A stretch of 34,115 nt of DNA, taken from assembly GCF_000758165.1 (NCBI RefSeq), contig NZ_JNUP01000024.1:1-34115 (forward strand), read 5' to 3'. The translations under genes and the position numbers were made by a program. Below the pieces are notes generated by a model. The model saw only the letters and a list, made by a program, of their open reading frames with translations, searched no databases and was not told the origin of the DNA. Shown piece after piece: positions 1 through 8,268 of the stretch. Each line of letters begins with the position of its first letter. Positions within the stretch are counted from its first letter, which is position 1. The stretch is from Spirochaeta lutea. GTDB lineage: Bacteria; Spirochaetota; Spirochaetia; DSM-27196; Salinispiraceae.

Positions 1-51
1 GCTTCAAGGGTGGGGGAAGGTTTGTAAAAAGTTACAGGGTTTTGCGCACTA
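1..51 (+). repeat. Right end of an interspersed ~105-bp repeat (copy 1, cut by window start)
   Basis: Positions 22-51 match the right end of the complete copy at 8164-8268: a GTAAAAAGTTACA stretch followed by TTTTGCGCACTA. The copy continues leftwards out of the window. Its final A is the first base of the ATG used here as the start of the first gene, so the element abuts or supplies the translation start. Confidence 0.75.
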
Positions 52-1070
52 TGATTGCAGATCAGCCCCGACCATGCTACGATTTCGAGGTGAAACGCCT
101 ACTGGTTCTCCCCCTGATATACATATTCTCATGGGCCCTCATCACTGCCTTGGGAGTCGGGTTGAGCCTTTCCTTACTTGCAGCAACCACCAGTCCCCAG
201 GCCCTGAATGCAGTACCCTTCGTGTACAGGCTGCACGCCCTCTCAGTGCTGCCCACTGCGGGACTCGCCGGATTCGCCGGAGCCTGGATCTTCAGCATGT
301 GGCTGCTAAAACGCTGGGGCCGGCCGGTGGTACCGGGGCTGATAATCCTGTTCCTCCTCAGCGTGGCCGGACTTACCTTCGGCAGCATGGGCCTGGCTGG
401 GCTGTTCCGGGGCTTTGACGAATCAGGGATTCCCGGGGTGGGCCACGGGGTGGAACCCGGACGGGTAGAAACCTATCCCCAGGGGTTTTTTATTACCAGA
501 AAGGCGGATCCCCTGCTGCTGCAGGATGTGTACTACCGCCACCGGGGAATGCCCGGGCAAATTGTTGGTCAGGTGTATTACGATACCCAGGCGGAAGAAC
601 TGATCTTCCCCGATCGGACGCTGGCTGTTACGGAGATCACCTCCTCCGCCCGAGGGCGGGTGGATACGCCACCGGTACTGGCAGCTCTGGCTGAATGGGG
701 CAGAGATGTATCGGGTGTGTTTCTACTCTACGGCCGGGAGCTGTCGGTGCGGCTGGCGGTGTTAGCCCTTGCGCTGAGTCTCTTTGCTCTGGGCGGCTGG
801 ACCCTCCAGAGGGCCAGGGCGTGGCCGTTTTTGGCGCCCTTCTACGGGCTGCTGCAATTCGGCGCCGGGTTGTTTGTATTACAGCTCTTTCAACGCCAGG
901 CGGTTCAGGAACTGGTGATGGCCTTTGTACAGTTCCGGGGATTAGCATACCTCGGCCCCGGGCTGCTCGCCCTGGCGGGGATTGTAATGTTGGTTCTGGG
1001 GGTCTTTCTGCCCGGTGACCCCCAGGAGGGGGCGGCGGAGCCGCGCCGGAAAAGGAGGGCCAATGCCTAA
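51..1070 (+). CDS. Polytopic membrane protein of unknown function
   Basis: I do not recognise the family. The 339-residue product has about three hydrophobic helices in the first 120 residues, a soluble stretch at about 120-225, and about three more helices at the C-terminus, so roughly six membrane segments around one large extracytoplasmic or cytoplasmic domain. The end is a short basic tail (RRKRRANA). The start is uncertain: TTG 42 and ATG 51 lie at the edge of the repeat without a clear Shine-Dalgarno sequence, and GTG 90 sits just before the first helix. The stop overlaps the next start by 8 bp, indicating translational coupling with the next two genes. The alternating hydrophobic and loop layout loosely recalls LptF/LptG-type permeases, but no motif supports that. 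Confidence 0.75.
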   Translation: MIADQPRPCYDFEVKRLLVLPLIYIFSWALITALGVGLSLSLLAATTSPQALNAVPFVYRLHALSVLPTAGLAGFAGAWIFSMWLLKRWGRPVVPGLIILFLLSVAGLTFGSMGLAGLFRGFDESGIPGVGHGVEPGRVETYPQGFFITRKADPLLLQDVYYRHRGMPGQIVGQVYYDTQAEELIFPDRTLAVTEITSSARGRVDTPPVLAALAEWGRDVSGVFLLYGRELSVRLAVLALALSLFALGGWTLQRARAWPFLAPFYGLLQFGAGLFVLQLFQRQAVQELVMAFVQFRGLAYLGPGLLALAGIVMLVLGVFLPGDPQEGAAEPRRKRRANA

Positions 1071-2787
1071 GGCAAGGCTTCTGGTAACCCTGATCATCCT
1101 GCATCTGGTAGCGGCCTTCGGGCTTTTGGTTTGGAATGGCCTGCATGTGCCGGATGCCTTGGTGGGTGATTTTCTTCTGCCCTGGCTGCTCCAGCGGACT
1201 GCCATGCAGTGGATAACCCTCTGGGTACCCGTTACCATGGTGGTGTTTCTCCTGCGTTACAGTCTCTTACCCGTTTTTTTCCATGAACATGATCTGACGT
1301 CTTTGCCTGAACCGAGAACCGCCCTGGGGTCGGTGGTTTTGCTGGTTCTGCTGATGACCCTTATCCGGTTGATCGCCCTGCCGGGCCTTGTTGCTGGGCA
1401 GGAGAGCTTTCAGAACACCTCCATTCTGGTTCGCCGGGGAGTGGAGGACGCCCAGACCTTGGCGCGCCAGGGGGAGTTGTACCAGGCGGTAACCAGGATA
1501 GAAAATGTTTTGAACCTCGCGCCGGGGTATCCCGAGGGTATTGCAGTGCGGGAGGATATCTATAATCGAATCTCCCGGGAAGAAACCGAGAAAACCCAGG
1601 ATCCCGAGACACCCCTACCCACCCTGCCCCTGAACCGGAGTTTCGCGGAGATACTGGAGCGATCCCGGACGGCTTTGGAGCAGGAGGACTTCTTCACCGC
1701 CCTCTACTACGCCGAAACGGCCCTTACCATGAAGGATATGCAGGAGGAGCCCCGAGCCCGGGCCCTGCGTGAACAGGCCCGGCGGGGCATTCTTCGAATG
1801 GAGCTGTCGGGGCAGGAACGACAGGATTACCAGGCCTTCGCTCAGAAACGCAGGGCCCTGGATGCCTACGAGCAGGGCCGGTATATCGAGGCCTACTATC
1901 TGCTTGCCGAGTTGGAGCAGCAGGATCCCCTGGATCCGGATGTTCAGGAATGGTTTCCCCTGGTCAAGGCCGGGTTGGAGCGGATGTCGTTTTTTATCCA
2001 GGACGCCCAGGCGGCCTTGGGCGGCCAGGTGCGGGGACCGGTGGTCTGGGTGGATTCGGAGAGCGGTCTTGTTATATCGGCCGATTCCATGGCACGGGAT
2101 GCCCTGGGGTTTTTCTTCTACGATCTGGAAATTATCGGCTTTGATTCTGCGGTTTGGTACCGGGGCGAAGCTCCCTATGCCAAGGTGGTGGTGGATAGTC
2201 CCCCGGAAGACTCCGAGGCAGAGTTGGGTTGGTATCTGTTGACCCGGGGAATTGACCGGGAACAGCCCGGGGTAGAGAGCAGTCTGGAGGCTCAGGTACC
2301 GGGAGAGCCGGACCTGGAGGTGGCACCCCAGATCCTTGCCCTGGCAAACGATCCCGAGGTGTTGTGGAATCTGGGGGCCGGGGCACAGGGAACCCGGGGC
2401 ATACCCACCGGAGCCTTGTTCGGCATGATAGGCCAGGCTTCCCGGCTCGGCCACGGGGTGCAGGCCTTGATCGTTGAAGCCGGGGACAGGATTCTCCGGG
2501 CCCTGGTGGATCTCGTTGTGTTAATGACCTTGATTATTACGGCTTGGCGGGGGCGGGTACGGGTTACCGGGAGTCGGATTATCGGCTCCTTTGTCATGCT
2601 GCCCCCTGGGGCCCTGGTCATGTGGGCCCTGTACCAGGGGACGGTGTGGTTAGTGGATGTAGGGGCGGCGCTTTTGGTGCAGCACGGCGGGCTGGCCTTG
2701 GTTCTGGCGGTTATCGGGCCGGTGCTGGGGCTGCTCTTTGTGGTGCTTCTGCTGCGGTTTTCGGTTTTATTCCATGCTAAGGGTTAG
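1063..2787 (+). CDS. Membrane protein with central TPR-like helical region, unknown function
   Basis: The 574-residue protein has about three N-terminal hydrophobic helices (residues 5-110), a long helical soluble region (about 115-310) with TPR-like pairs (GELYQAVTRIENVLNLAPGY; DFFTALYYAETAL; GRYIEAYYLLAELEQQDPLD), a soluble domain (about 310-460), and three C-terminal membrane helices. ATG 1063 is chosen because AAGGAGG lies just upstream and it overlaps the previous stop by 8 bp; a longer frame from 1015 adds only a low-complexity basic leader. It overlaps the next gene by 14 bp. TPR-type repeats usually scaffold protein complexes, so a role in an envelope complex with its two operon partners is plausible, but the function is unknown. 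Confidence 0.8.
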   Translation: MPKARLLVTLIILHLVAAFGLLVWNGLHVPDALVGDFLLPWLLQRTAMQWITLWVPVTMVVFLLRYSLLPVFFHEHDLTSLPEPRTALGSVVLLVLLMTLIRLIALPGLVAGQESFQNTSILVRRGVEDAQTLARQGELYQAVTRIENVLNLAPGYPEGIAVREDIYNRISREETEKTQDPETPLPTLPLNRSFAEILERSRTALEQEDFFTALYYAETALTMKDMQEEPRARALREQARRGILRMELSGQERQDYQAFAQKRRALDAYEQGRYIEAYYLLAELEQQDPLDPDVQEWFPLVKAGLERMSFFIQDAQAALGGQVRGPVVWVDSESGLVISADSMARDALGFFFYDLEIIGFDSAVWYRGEAPYAKVVVDSPPEDSEAELGWYLLTRGIDREQPGVESSLEAQVPGEPDLEVAPQILALANDPEVLWNLGAGAQGTRGIPTGALFGMIGQASRLGHGVQALIVEAGDRILRALVDLVVLMTLIITAWRGRVRVTGSRIIGSFVMLPPGALVMWALYQGTVWLVDVGAALLVQHGGLALVLAVIGPVLGLLFVVLLLRFSVLFHAKG

Positions 2788-3691
2788 ACGATTATTCCTC
2801 GGAGTTGTTCCATGGATTACCGCCGGGCTGGGGTTCGTCCTGGGGTGGTACGGTGCCTTGTTAGGGCTATTGTCGGGGTTATTGCTGGGACAATTGATGT
2901 ACGGTCAGTATGCCGCCCGGCAGATTAGAGGCGTCTTGGGCTGGAAGGGCCGGGACCCAGGGTCGGTGTATGACGATGAGCTTATTCTCCTGGCCTTGGG
3001 GGTAGGGGCGGTGTTTTTGGACGGGCCGCCGAAGGTCGCCCAGATCCAGGTGCTTCAGGGGTACATCGGTCAGGTGGTGGCCCTCAGGCCCTCGGAGATT
3101 CCCCTGCTCCGGCAGCTCAGCGACGATATGATCCGGCTGCAGGGACCCCGGGCTCCTCAGGCTCAGGTGCTCTGTTCCCTGGCACTGGCTCACGGCCGGT
3201 GGCTGGCCAGCTCCCGGGAGGCCATGGCCCAGAATCACTCCGGTCTTTCCAGACACCGCCTATCCGGGCCCCGGCCCCGGGTCTTGGGGCTTCCCAGGAC
3301 GGATCGCAGCCCGGAGAATCTGGCGATCTGGCTGTACCATCTGGCCGGCTCGGAACGGGAGGGCATGACCCGGAGTAAGCTGGAGGTGTTGCTGGGGATT
3401 TGCCGGTGTTTAGGGGTGCAGGAGCAGGCCATGCTCGCCAGGTTCCGTCAGGGGCCCCATCTATCCGGGGATGCGCTGGAGCGTCTGGGGCTTCCCGAGG
3501 ATTCCGGGGCTGAACAGATTAAACAGCGCTATCGGCGGTTGCAGCGGGATCTCCACCCCGACCGGCGCAACGGGGTGCCGGGCCAGGGCTATCAGGAGGT
3601 GCAGGATGCCTACCAGATTCTCCGGTGGCAGCTGGAGCTGCCGGAAGAATCGGCGGACCCTGCCCTCCAGAAGAGCGGCATCAGCCGGTAG
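2774..3691 (+). CDS. DjlA-like membrane-anchored J-domain co-chaperone
   Basis: Residues 5-40 form a Gly-rich membrane segment, as in DjlA. The middle (about residues 65-230) is helical and placed like a TerB domain. The C-terminus is a J-domain (about 243-290) containing the invariant HPD tripeptide at 261-263 (RDLHPDRRNG) and the usual YQEVQDAYQILR helix. J-domains stimulate the ATPase of DnaK; DjlA-type proteins do this at the inner membrane. ATG 2774 is preferred over GTG 2738 because the intervening residues look like out-of-frame read-through of the upstream gene. The start overlaps the upstream stop by 14 bp, making this the third gene of a coupled operon. Its 3' end overlaps the 3' end of convergent murA by 11 bp. 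Confidence 0.82.
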   Translation: MLRVRRLFLGVVPWITAGLGFVLGWYGALLGLLSGLLLGQLMYGQYAARQIRGVLGWKGRDPGSVYDDELILLALGVGAVFLDGPPKVAQIQVLQGYIGQVVALRPSEIPLLRQLSDDMIRLQGPRAPQAQVLCSLALAHGRWLASSREAMAQNHSGLSRHRLSGPRPRVLGLPRTDRSPENLAIWLYHLAGSEREGMTRSKLEVLLGICRCLGVQEQAMLARFRQGPHLSGDALERLGLPEDSGAEQIKQRYRRLQRDLHPDRRNGVPGQGYQEVQDAYQILRWQLELPEESADPALQKSGISR

Positions 3692-4967
3692 GCAGGCGTT
3701 GTATATTGGCCCCTAGGCTCTGCAGGCGGCTGGCGAGGTTCTCGTATCCCCGTTCAATCTGATAGACATTCTGGATAATACTCTGGCCTTCGGCCGCCAG
3801 GGCGGCTATGACCATGGCCATACCGGCCCGGACGTCGGGGCTTACCAATTCGCTGCCCGATAGGCGTGCGGGTCCGGAAATAACCGCCCGGTGGGGGTCG
3901 CAGAGGACGATCCGGGCCCCCATGCCGATAAGCTTGTCCACAAAGAACATCCGGCTTTCAAACATTTTCTCGTGGATCAGAACCGTGCCCTCGGCCTGGG
4001 TGGCCAGGGTGATGATGATGCTCATGAGATCCGGGGGAAAGCCCGGCCAGGGGGCGTCGTCAATCTTGGGAATCATCCCCCCTAAATCGGGAACAACCCG
4101 GAGAGACTGGCCCTTGGGCACGTGGATGGTGCTTCCCTCGGTTTCCCAATGGACCCCCAGTTTTGCCATGCCCAGCTTGACCATCTTGAGGTGCTGGGGG
4201 GCGGCATCGGTAATGGTGAGCTCACCCCGGGTGACTGCGGCCAGTCCTATGAAGCTGCCGACCTCCATAAAATCCGCGCTGATGGCAAAGTCGGTGCCGC
4301 CCAGTTTCTTTACACCCCGGATGGTCAGGATATTGCTGCCGATGCCCGAGATTCCGGCGCCCATGGCATTGAGCATATTGCAGAGATCCTGGACGTGGGG
4401 TTCGCTGGCGGCGTTCTCAATGACCGTGGTACCATCGGCCAGGACGGCCGCCATGATGGCGTTTTCGGTAGCGGTTACCGAGGCCTCATCGAGAAACAGA
4501 TCCACCCCCACCAGGCGGTTGCTGGTGAGCTTAAAGACGCCGTCCACCTCGACCCGGGCTCCCAATGCCTCCAATGCCAGAAAGTGGGTATCCAGCCGGC
4601 GACGGCCGATAACATCCCCTCCCGGAGGCGGTAGGATAATCTTTCCCGTCCGGGCTACCATGGGGCCGGCAAAGAGAATGCTGGCCCGGATGCGCCGGGA
4701 AAGATCAACGGGGATCTCGGAGGTTTTTATATCATGGGCGGTTATATGGTATTCTCCGTGACTGTCTCCGGGGATAACCGCCGCCCCCAGACGGGTGAGT
4801 ACCTGGAACATCACGTCCACATCTTCGATATCGGGAATATTGCGCAGGGTCACCTGCTCATCTGTCAGCAGGGCAGCCGCAATACAGGGCAGGGCGGCGT
4901 TCTTGTTTCCGCTGGCTTTCACGGTTCCCTTGATGGGGAACCCGCCTTCAACTACATACTTGTACAT
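3681..4967 (-). CDS. murA: UDP-N-acetylglucosamine 1-carboxyvinyltransferase (MurA), Asp at the catalytic Cys position
   Basis: This is the first committed cytoplasmic enzyme of peptidoglycan synthesis, transferring enolpyruvate from PEP to UDP-GlcNAc. The 428 residues match the family length (about 420) and the inside-out alpha/beta barrel pattern. Visible motifs are SGNKNAALP (Lys22, Asn23, substrate and PEP contacts), the active-site loop PPPGGDVIGRRRLDTH, DDAPWPGFPPDLMS (the aspartate-bearing segment) and DVRAGMAMVIAAL. In most bacteria the loop carries Cys (GGC, E. coli Cys115); here residue 118 is Asp, coded by GAT on the minus strand at 4614-4616. Asp at this site is known from Mycobacterium, Chlamydia and Borrelia and gives an active enzyme insensitive to fosfomycin. 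It is divergent from the aspartokinase gene and converges on the djlA-like gene. Confidence 0.96.
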   Translation of the reverse strand: MYKYVVEGGFPIKGTVKASGNKNAALPCIAAALLTDEQVTLRNIPDIEDVDVMFQVLTRLGAAVIPGDSHGEYHITAHDIKTSEIPVDLSRRIRASILFAGPMVARTGKIILPPPGGDVIGRRRLDTHFLALEALGARVEVDGVFKLTSNRLVGVDLFLDEASVTATENAIMAAVLADGTTVIENAASEPHVQDLCNMLNAMGAGISGIGSNILTIRGVKKLGGTDFAISADFMEVGSFIGLAAVTRGELTITDAAPQHLKMVKLGMAKLGVHWETEGSTIHVPKGQSLRVVPDLGGMIPKIDDAPWPGFPPDLMSIIITLATQAEGTVLIHEKMFESRMFFVDKLIGMGARIVLCDPHRAVISGPARLSGSELVSPDVRAGMAMVIAALAAEGQSIIQNVYQIERGYENLASRLQSLGANIQRLPTG

Positions 4968-5033
4968 GGCTGTGATAATCCCTTAAAAGGTAGGTTTCTG
5001 TCAACGTTTTGTCCAAAGCCGGCCCCTGCCCCT

Positions 5034-5061
5034 GGGACAGCCGCCGGGCATTTGGTATATT
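5034..5061 (+). promoter_or_regulatory. Candidate promoter of aspartokinase gene, possibly leaderless
   Basis: GGGACA at 5034-5039 and TATATT at 5056-5061 are 16 bp apart. The -10 ends 8 bp before ATG 5070, so transcription would start at or within two bases of the start codon. No Shine-Dalgarno sequence precedes the ATG. The call rests only on box similarity. Confidence 0.4.
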
Positions 5062-5069
5062 TTTAGACT

Positions 5070-6494
5070 ATGAAGATTATGAAATTTGGGGGAACCTCGG
5101 TGAAGGACGCAGGCCGGATCCGGGGGATGGTGGACATAGTTGCCCAAGCAGCCGACCGGTATCCGGTGCATATTGTCTGTTCAGCCATGAAGGGCATAAC
5201 CGACGATTTGATCCGTATCGCCCGGATGGCCGAGGACGGTGACGGCGGGTACAAACAGATTATCGAAGAAATCTGGACGCGTCAGCTGGATGCGGTGGAT
5301 GATCTGTTTGAACCCGACGGTCTGGGGGATGACGCCCCCCGGCGGTACCGCGAGGGGGTAATGAGTCAGCTCCAGGGACTGCTTAAGGAACTCCGGGAGA
5401 TCAGCCACGGGGTGTTCCTGGTGCGGGAGTGCAGCCCCCGCAGCCTGGATCTGGTCATGAGTTTCGGTGAGCGGATGAACAACAGTCTGATTGCCGCTTA
5501 TATGAATAGCATCGGCATTCCGGCCTTCTTCGTGGATGCCCGTCAGCTTGTGAAAACCGATACCTCCTACGGCCGGGGCGAGGTGAACTTTGCGAAGACC
5601 AACGACAACATCCGGCGCTTTTTTAATCAGCACGAGGATGATGGCATCGGCGTTATTACCGGGTTTGTGGCCAGTACCGATAAGGGTATCACCACCACCC
5701 TGGGGCGTAACGGCAGCGATTACTCCGCCAGCATCTTCGGGGCGGCCCTGGGTGCCAGCGATATTGAAATTTGGACCGATGTGGACGGGGTTCTGGAAGC
5801 CGATCCCCGGGTAGTGCCCGAGGCGGCGGTCATCGACGATCTGGGGATTGACGAGGCCATGGAAATGTCCTACTTCGGGGCGGAGGTCCTGCATCCCTAT
5901 ACCATGCTGCCTGCCGTGGAAACGGGGATTCCCATCTGGATTAAAAACACCATGAACCCCTCGGTGCGGGGGACCAGGATCGGGGGAGACGCCCCCCAGC
6001 GGGAGGCCTCTATTACCGGTATCGCCTCCATCCCCCGGGTTGCCATGATTAACGTGGTCGGCGGGGGAATGGTGGGTGCCCGGGGAATCGCCTCGAAGAT
6101 CTTCCTGGCCCTTGCCCGGTCCGAGGTGAATATCATCATGATAAGCCAGGCATCCAGCGAGCATTCCATCTGTGTGGTGCTGCGGGAGGATGAGGCGGAG
6201 ACTGCAGAAACCTGTCTGCGTCAGGACCTGGCCCATGAGCTGCGGATACGTCAGCTCCAGACCATCCAGGTTATCCGCGGGCTGGAGGTTGTATCCATCA
6301 TCGGGTCCGGGATGCGGGGTCGCCCGGGGGTAAGCGGGCGGCTCTTTCAGAGCCTGGGCCGCAAGGGAATCAACGTTCAAGCTATTGCCCAGGGAAGCTC
6401 GGAGATGAACATCTCCTTTGTCATCTCCTCCAAGGATCATAATCCCGCCCTGCAGTCCATCCATCAGGCATTCTTTCAGTCAGGAATAAACTAG
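5070..6494 (+). CDS. Aspartate kinase (monofunctional, two C-terminal ACT domains)
   Basis: It phosphorylates L-aspartate to 4-aspartyl phosphate, the first step toward lysine, threonine and methionine. Visible motifs are MKFGGTSV (residues 4-11, nucleotide and aspartate binding), SFGERMNN (131-138), TTLGRNGSDYSA (209-220) and WTDVDGV (235-241). Two ACT regulatory domains follow at about 320-390 and 400-470, with SQASSEHSI and GSGMRGRPGVSGRLF. The ISQxSSE-type ACT motif resembles ThrA-type threonine-sensitive kinases, but no homoserine dehydrogenase domain is fused (474 residues). Threonine synthase follows 9 bp downstream, so the pair probably serves threonine synthesis. Start ATG 5070 is chosen; ATG 5079 is the alternative, and neither has a Shine-Dalgarno sequence. 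lysC and thrA are both possible symbols, so none is given. Confidence 0.94.
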   Translation: MKIMKFGGTSVKDAGRIRGMVDIVAQAADRYPVHIVCSAMKGITDDLIRIARMAEDGDGGYKQIIEEIWTRQLDAVDDLFEPDGLGDDAPRRYREGVMSQLQGLLKELREISHGVFLVRECSPRSLDLVMSFGERMNNSLIAAYMNSIGIPAFFVDARQLVKTDTSYGRGEVNFAKTNDNIRRFFNQHEDDGIGVITGFVASTDKGITTTLGRNGSDYSASIFGAALGASDIEIWTDVDGVLEADPRVVPEAAVIDDLGIDEAMEMSYFGAEVLHPYTMLPAVETGIPIWIKNTMNPSVRGTRIGGDAPQREASITGIASIPRVAMINVVGGGMVGARGIASKIFLALARSEVNIIMISQASSEHSICVVLREDEAETAETCLRQDLAHELRIRQLQTIQVIRGLEVVSIIGSGMRGRPGVSGRLFQSLGRKGINVQAIAQGSSEMNISFVISSKDHNPALQSIHQAFFQSGIN

Positions 6495-6503
6495 GAGTCA
6501 GCT

Positions 6504-7913
6504 ATGCAATTTGTGTCTACCCGAGGCGGCGGCAAGGATGCCCCTGTGGGATTCCGTCAGGCCGTGTTCCAGGGGCTTGCCCCGGACGGCGGCTTATACC
6601 ATCCCTTGGAAGAGCCGGATCTCTCCGGGATCATCCGGGGGTTTAGTCCCAGTACCAGTTTTACCGAACTTGCCTTCCGGATGACCAGGGCCCTCTTTTC
6701 CCAGGAGCTCACCGAAGACCAGGCAGACCAGCTCTGCCGCCGGGCCTTTCCCTTTGAGCCGGCCCTTTCCCGTCTCGGCCCGGGCCACCTTCTGTTGGAG
6801 TTGTTTCATGGTCCAAGCTGTGCCTTTAAGGATTTTGGTGCAAGTTACCTGGCGAATGTTATGCAAACCTTCCTGGACGGCCGGAGTCAGCGGGCAATAA
6901 TCCTGACCGCCACCAGCGGAGACACCGGCAGCGCTGTGGCGCAAGCCTTCCACGGCAAGGACGCCATCGATGTGGTAATCCTGTACCCCTCCGGCCGGGT
7001 AAGCCCCAGCCAGGAACAACAGCTTACCACCCTGGGGGGCAACGTCCATGCCCTGGAGGTGCAGGGCAGCTTCGACGACTGCCAGAGCCTGGTAAAACAA
7101 GCCTTCACCGACCCGGCTCTCAGCAAAGACCTCCCCCTGACCAGTGCAAACTCGATAAATCTGGGCCGCCTCATCCCCCAGAGCTTTTATTACCTCTGGG
7201 CCGCCAGTCGGGACCTTGAGTCCCTGGATCCTGGATCCTCCGCCCCAGGAACCTCGGTACGTTCAGCCTCCGCCTCGGGCGCCTCTTCTTCAAGCCCCGC
7301 CGCCCCGCGCCCCGGGAAATCAGGCCCGGGGACCTTCTGTGTTCCCAGCGGCAACTTCGGCAACCTAACCGCCGGCATCCTGGCCCGCCGCTGGGGCATG
7401 GCCGCCGACGGCTTCATCGCGGCAACCAATGCCAATGACGTCGTGCCCCAGTACCTGGAAACCGGCGATTACCAACCCCGGCCCTCCATCCCCACCCATG
7501 CCAACGCCATGGATGTGGGCAGCCCCAGCAATTTTGAGCGGATGAGCGCCTTGTTTCAGGGTGATTTTCATGCCATGGCCCGGCTAATCCGGGGTGAATC
7601 CAGCAACAATCAACAGATCCTGGATACCATGAAGGACTACTACCAGCGCCAGGGGGTGTACCTCTGTCCGCATACCGCTGCCGGTGTCCGTGCCGGGGAC
7701 CGAGCCCTGAAGGAGGGCACCGCGCAGCGGGTTATTACCCTGGCAACCGCCCATCCTGCAAAGTTCCCGGAAATCGCCCGGCTGGCCACAGGCACCGAAC
7801 CCGCTATGCCCCAACGCCTGGCAGATGTCATGTCCAGAACCAAGCAAGCGACCCTCATTGACCCGACCCTGGAGGCCCTGGGAGCGTTCCTCCGGGACAG
7901 CTTTCGTTCCTAG
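6504..7913 (+). CDS. thrC: Threonine synthase
   Basis: This PLP enzyme converts O-phospho-L-homoserine to L-threonine. The N-terminus (FVSTRGG, APDGGLYHP) is typical of the long bacterial class. The PLP Schiff-base lysine is Lys109 in CAFKDFGASY, the phosphate-binding region includes TATSGDTGSA (135-144), and SGNFGNL is at 282-288. Length is 469 residues. Residues about 236-276 form a Ser/Ala/Pro/Gly-rich insertion (coding bases about 7209-7331) between FYYLWAASRDLE and GPGTFCVPSGNFGN; it is probably a surface loop, and I know of no function for it. AGGAGT lies upstream of ATG 6504. The gene is 9 bp after the aspartokinase, so likely co-transcribed. Confidence 0.95.
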   Translation: MQFVSTRGGGKDAPVGFRQAVFQGLAPDGGLYHPLEEPDLSGIIRGFSPSTSFTELAFRMTRALFSQELTEDQADQLCRRAFPFEPALSRLGPGHLLLELFHGPSCAFKDFGASYLANVMQTFLDGRSQRAIILTATSGDTGSAVAQAFHGKDAIDVVILYPSGRVSPSQEQQLTTLGGNVHALEVQGSFDDCQSLVKQAFTDPALSKDLPLTSANSINLGRLIPQSFYYLWAASRDLESLDPGSSAPGTSVRSASASGASSSSPAAPRPGKSGPGTFCVPSGNFGNLTAGILARRWGMAADGFIAATNANDVVPQYLETGDYQPRPSIPTHANAMDVGSPSNFERMSALFQGDFHAMARLIRGESSNNQQILDTMKDYYQRQGVYLCPHTAAGVRAGDRALKEGTAQRVITLATAHPAKFPEIARLATGTEPAMPQRLADVMSRTKQATLIDPTLEALGAFLRDSFRS

Positions 7914-8163
7914 CTTTAGGTAGGGCGACGACCGCACCCGGGCTGAGCATATGGGCCTGAGTCGGGAGCGCCTGACAGCGATCATCCGGGAGCTGGGGGA
8001 TCGCCGCCAGGTCCGGGGAACGGTAGCCCTGTGAAGGGAGGAACTGAAGACCTGGAACACGCAGTGGTGCAATCCCGGGGTAGCCTTCGGGACCTACGTG
8101 CCGAAGTACATTATGGCATGAGGGTGGTGTGCCCTGGGGTTTCAGAGGCCCAAAAAAGTTATG
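7914..8163. other. Gene-free intergenic segment, possible decayed coding remnant
   Basis: No full-length gene is visible. Short open stretches have coding-like composition: a + strand frame beginning at about 7950 reads MGLSRERLTAIIRELGDRR before stopping near 8034, and another open stretch runs about 8038-8120 without a start. These could be scraps of an older gene. They could equally be chance in GC-rich DNA. No terminator with a clear U-tract is seen. Confidence 0.3.
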
Positions 8164-8268
8164 TAGTGCGCAAAAGGTTGTAAACTACGCCAGATATAGT
8201 GGTGCAGTTCGAGAACAAACCCAGGGATGGTGTCGCCAGGGTAAAAAGTTACAAGGTTTTGCGCACTA
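8164..8268 (+). repeat. Interspersed 105-bp repeat, complete copy
   Basis: The copy begins TAGTGCGCAAAAGGTTGTAA and ends in an imperfect inverted copy (TTACAAGGTTTTGCGCACTA). The interior carries CCAGATATAGTGG and GGTGTCGCC. It sits between the convergent thrC and HD genes. Bases 8266-8268 form the TAG stop codon of the HD gene on the minus strand. Length equals that of the copy at 9556-9660. Confidence 0.9.

Noticed and set aside
1615-2454. Antisense open frame opposite the TPR-like membrane protein
   Set aside because: Composition is typical of a shadow frame, with no ribosome-binding site and no domains, while the + strand frame fits a coupled operon.
3808-4761. Open frame opposite murA (317 codons)
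   Set aside because: murA is unambiguous across the whole stretch, and the opposite frame has no recognisable protein features.
5181-6464. Long antisense open frame opposite aspartokinase (427 codons)
   Set aside because: It is the reverse of a strongly conserved gene in GC-rich DNA; its His/Gly/Pro-rich translation shows no family features.
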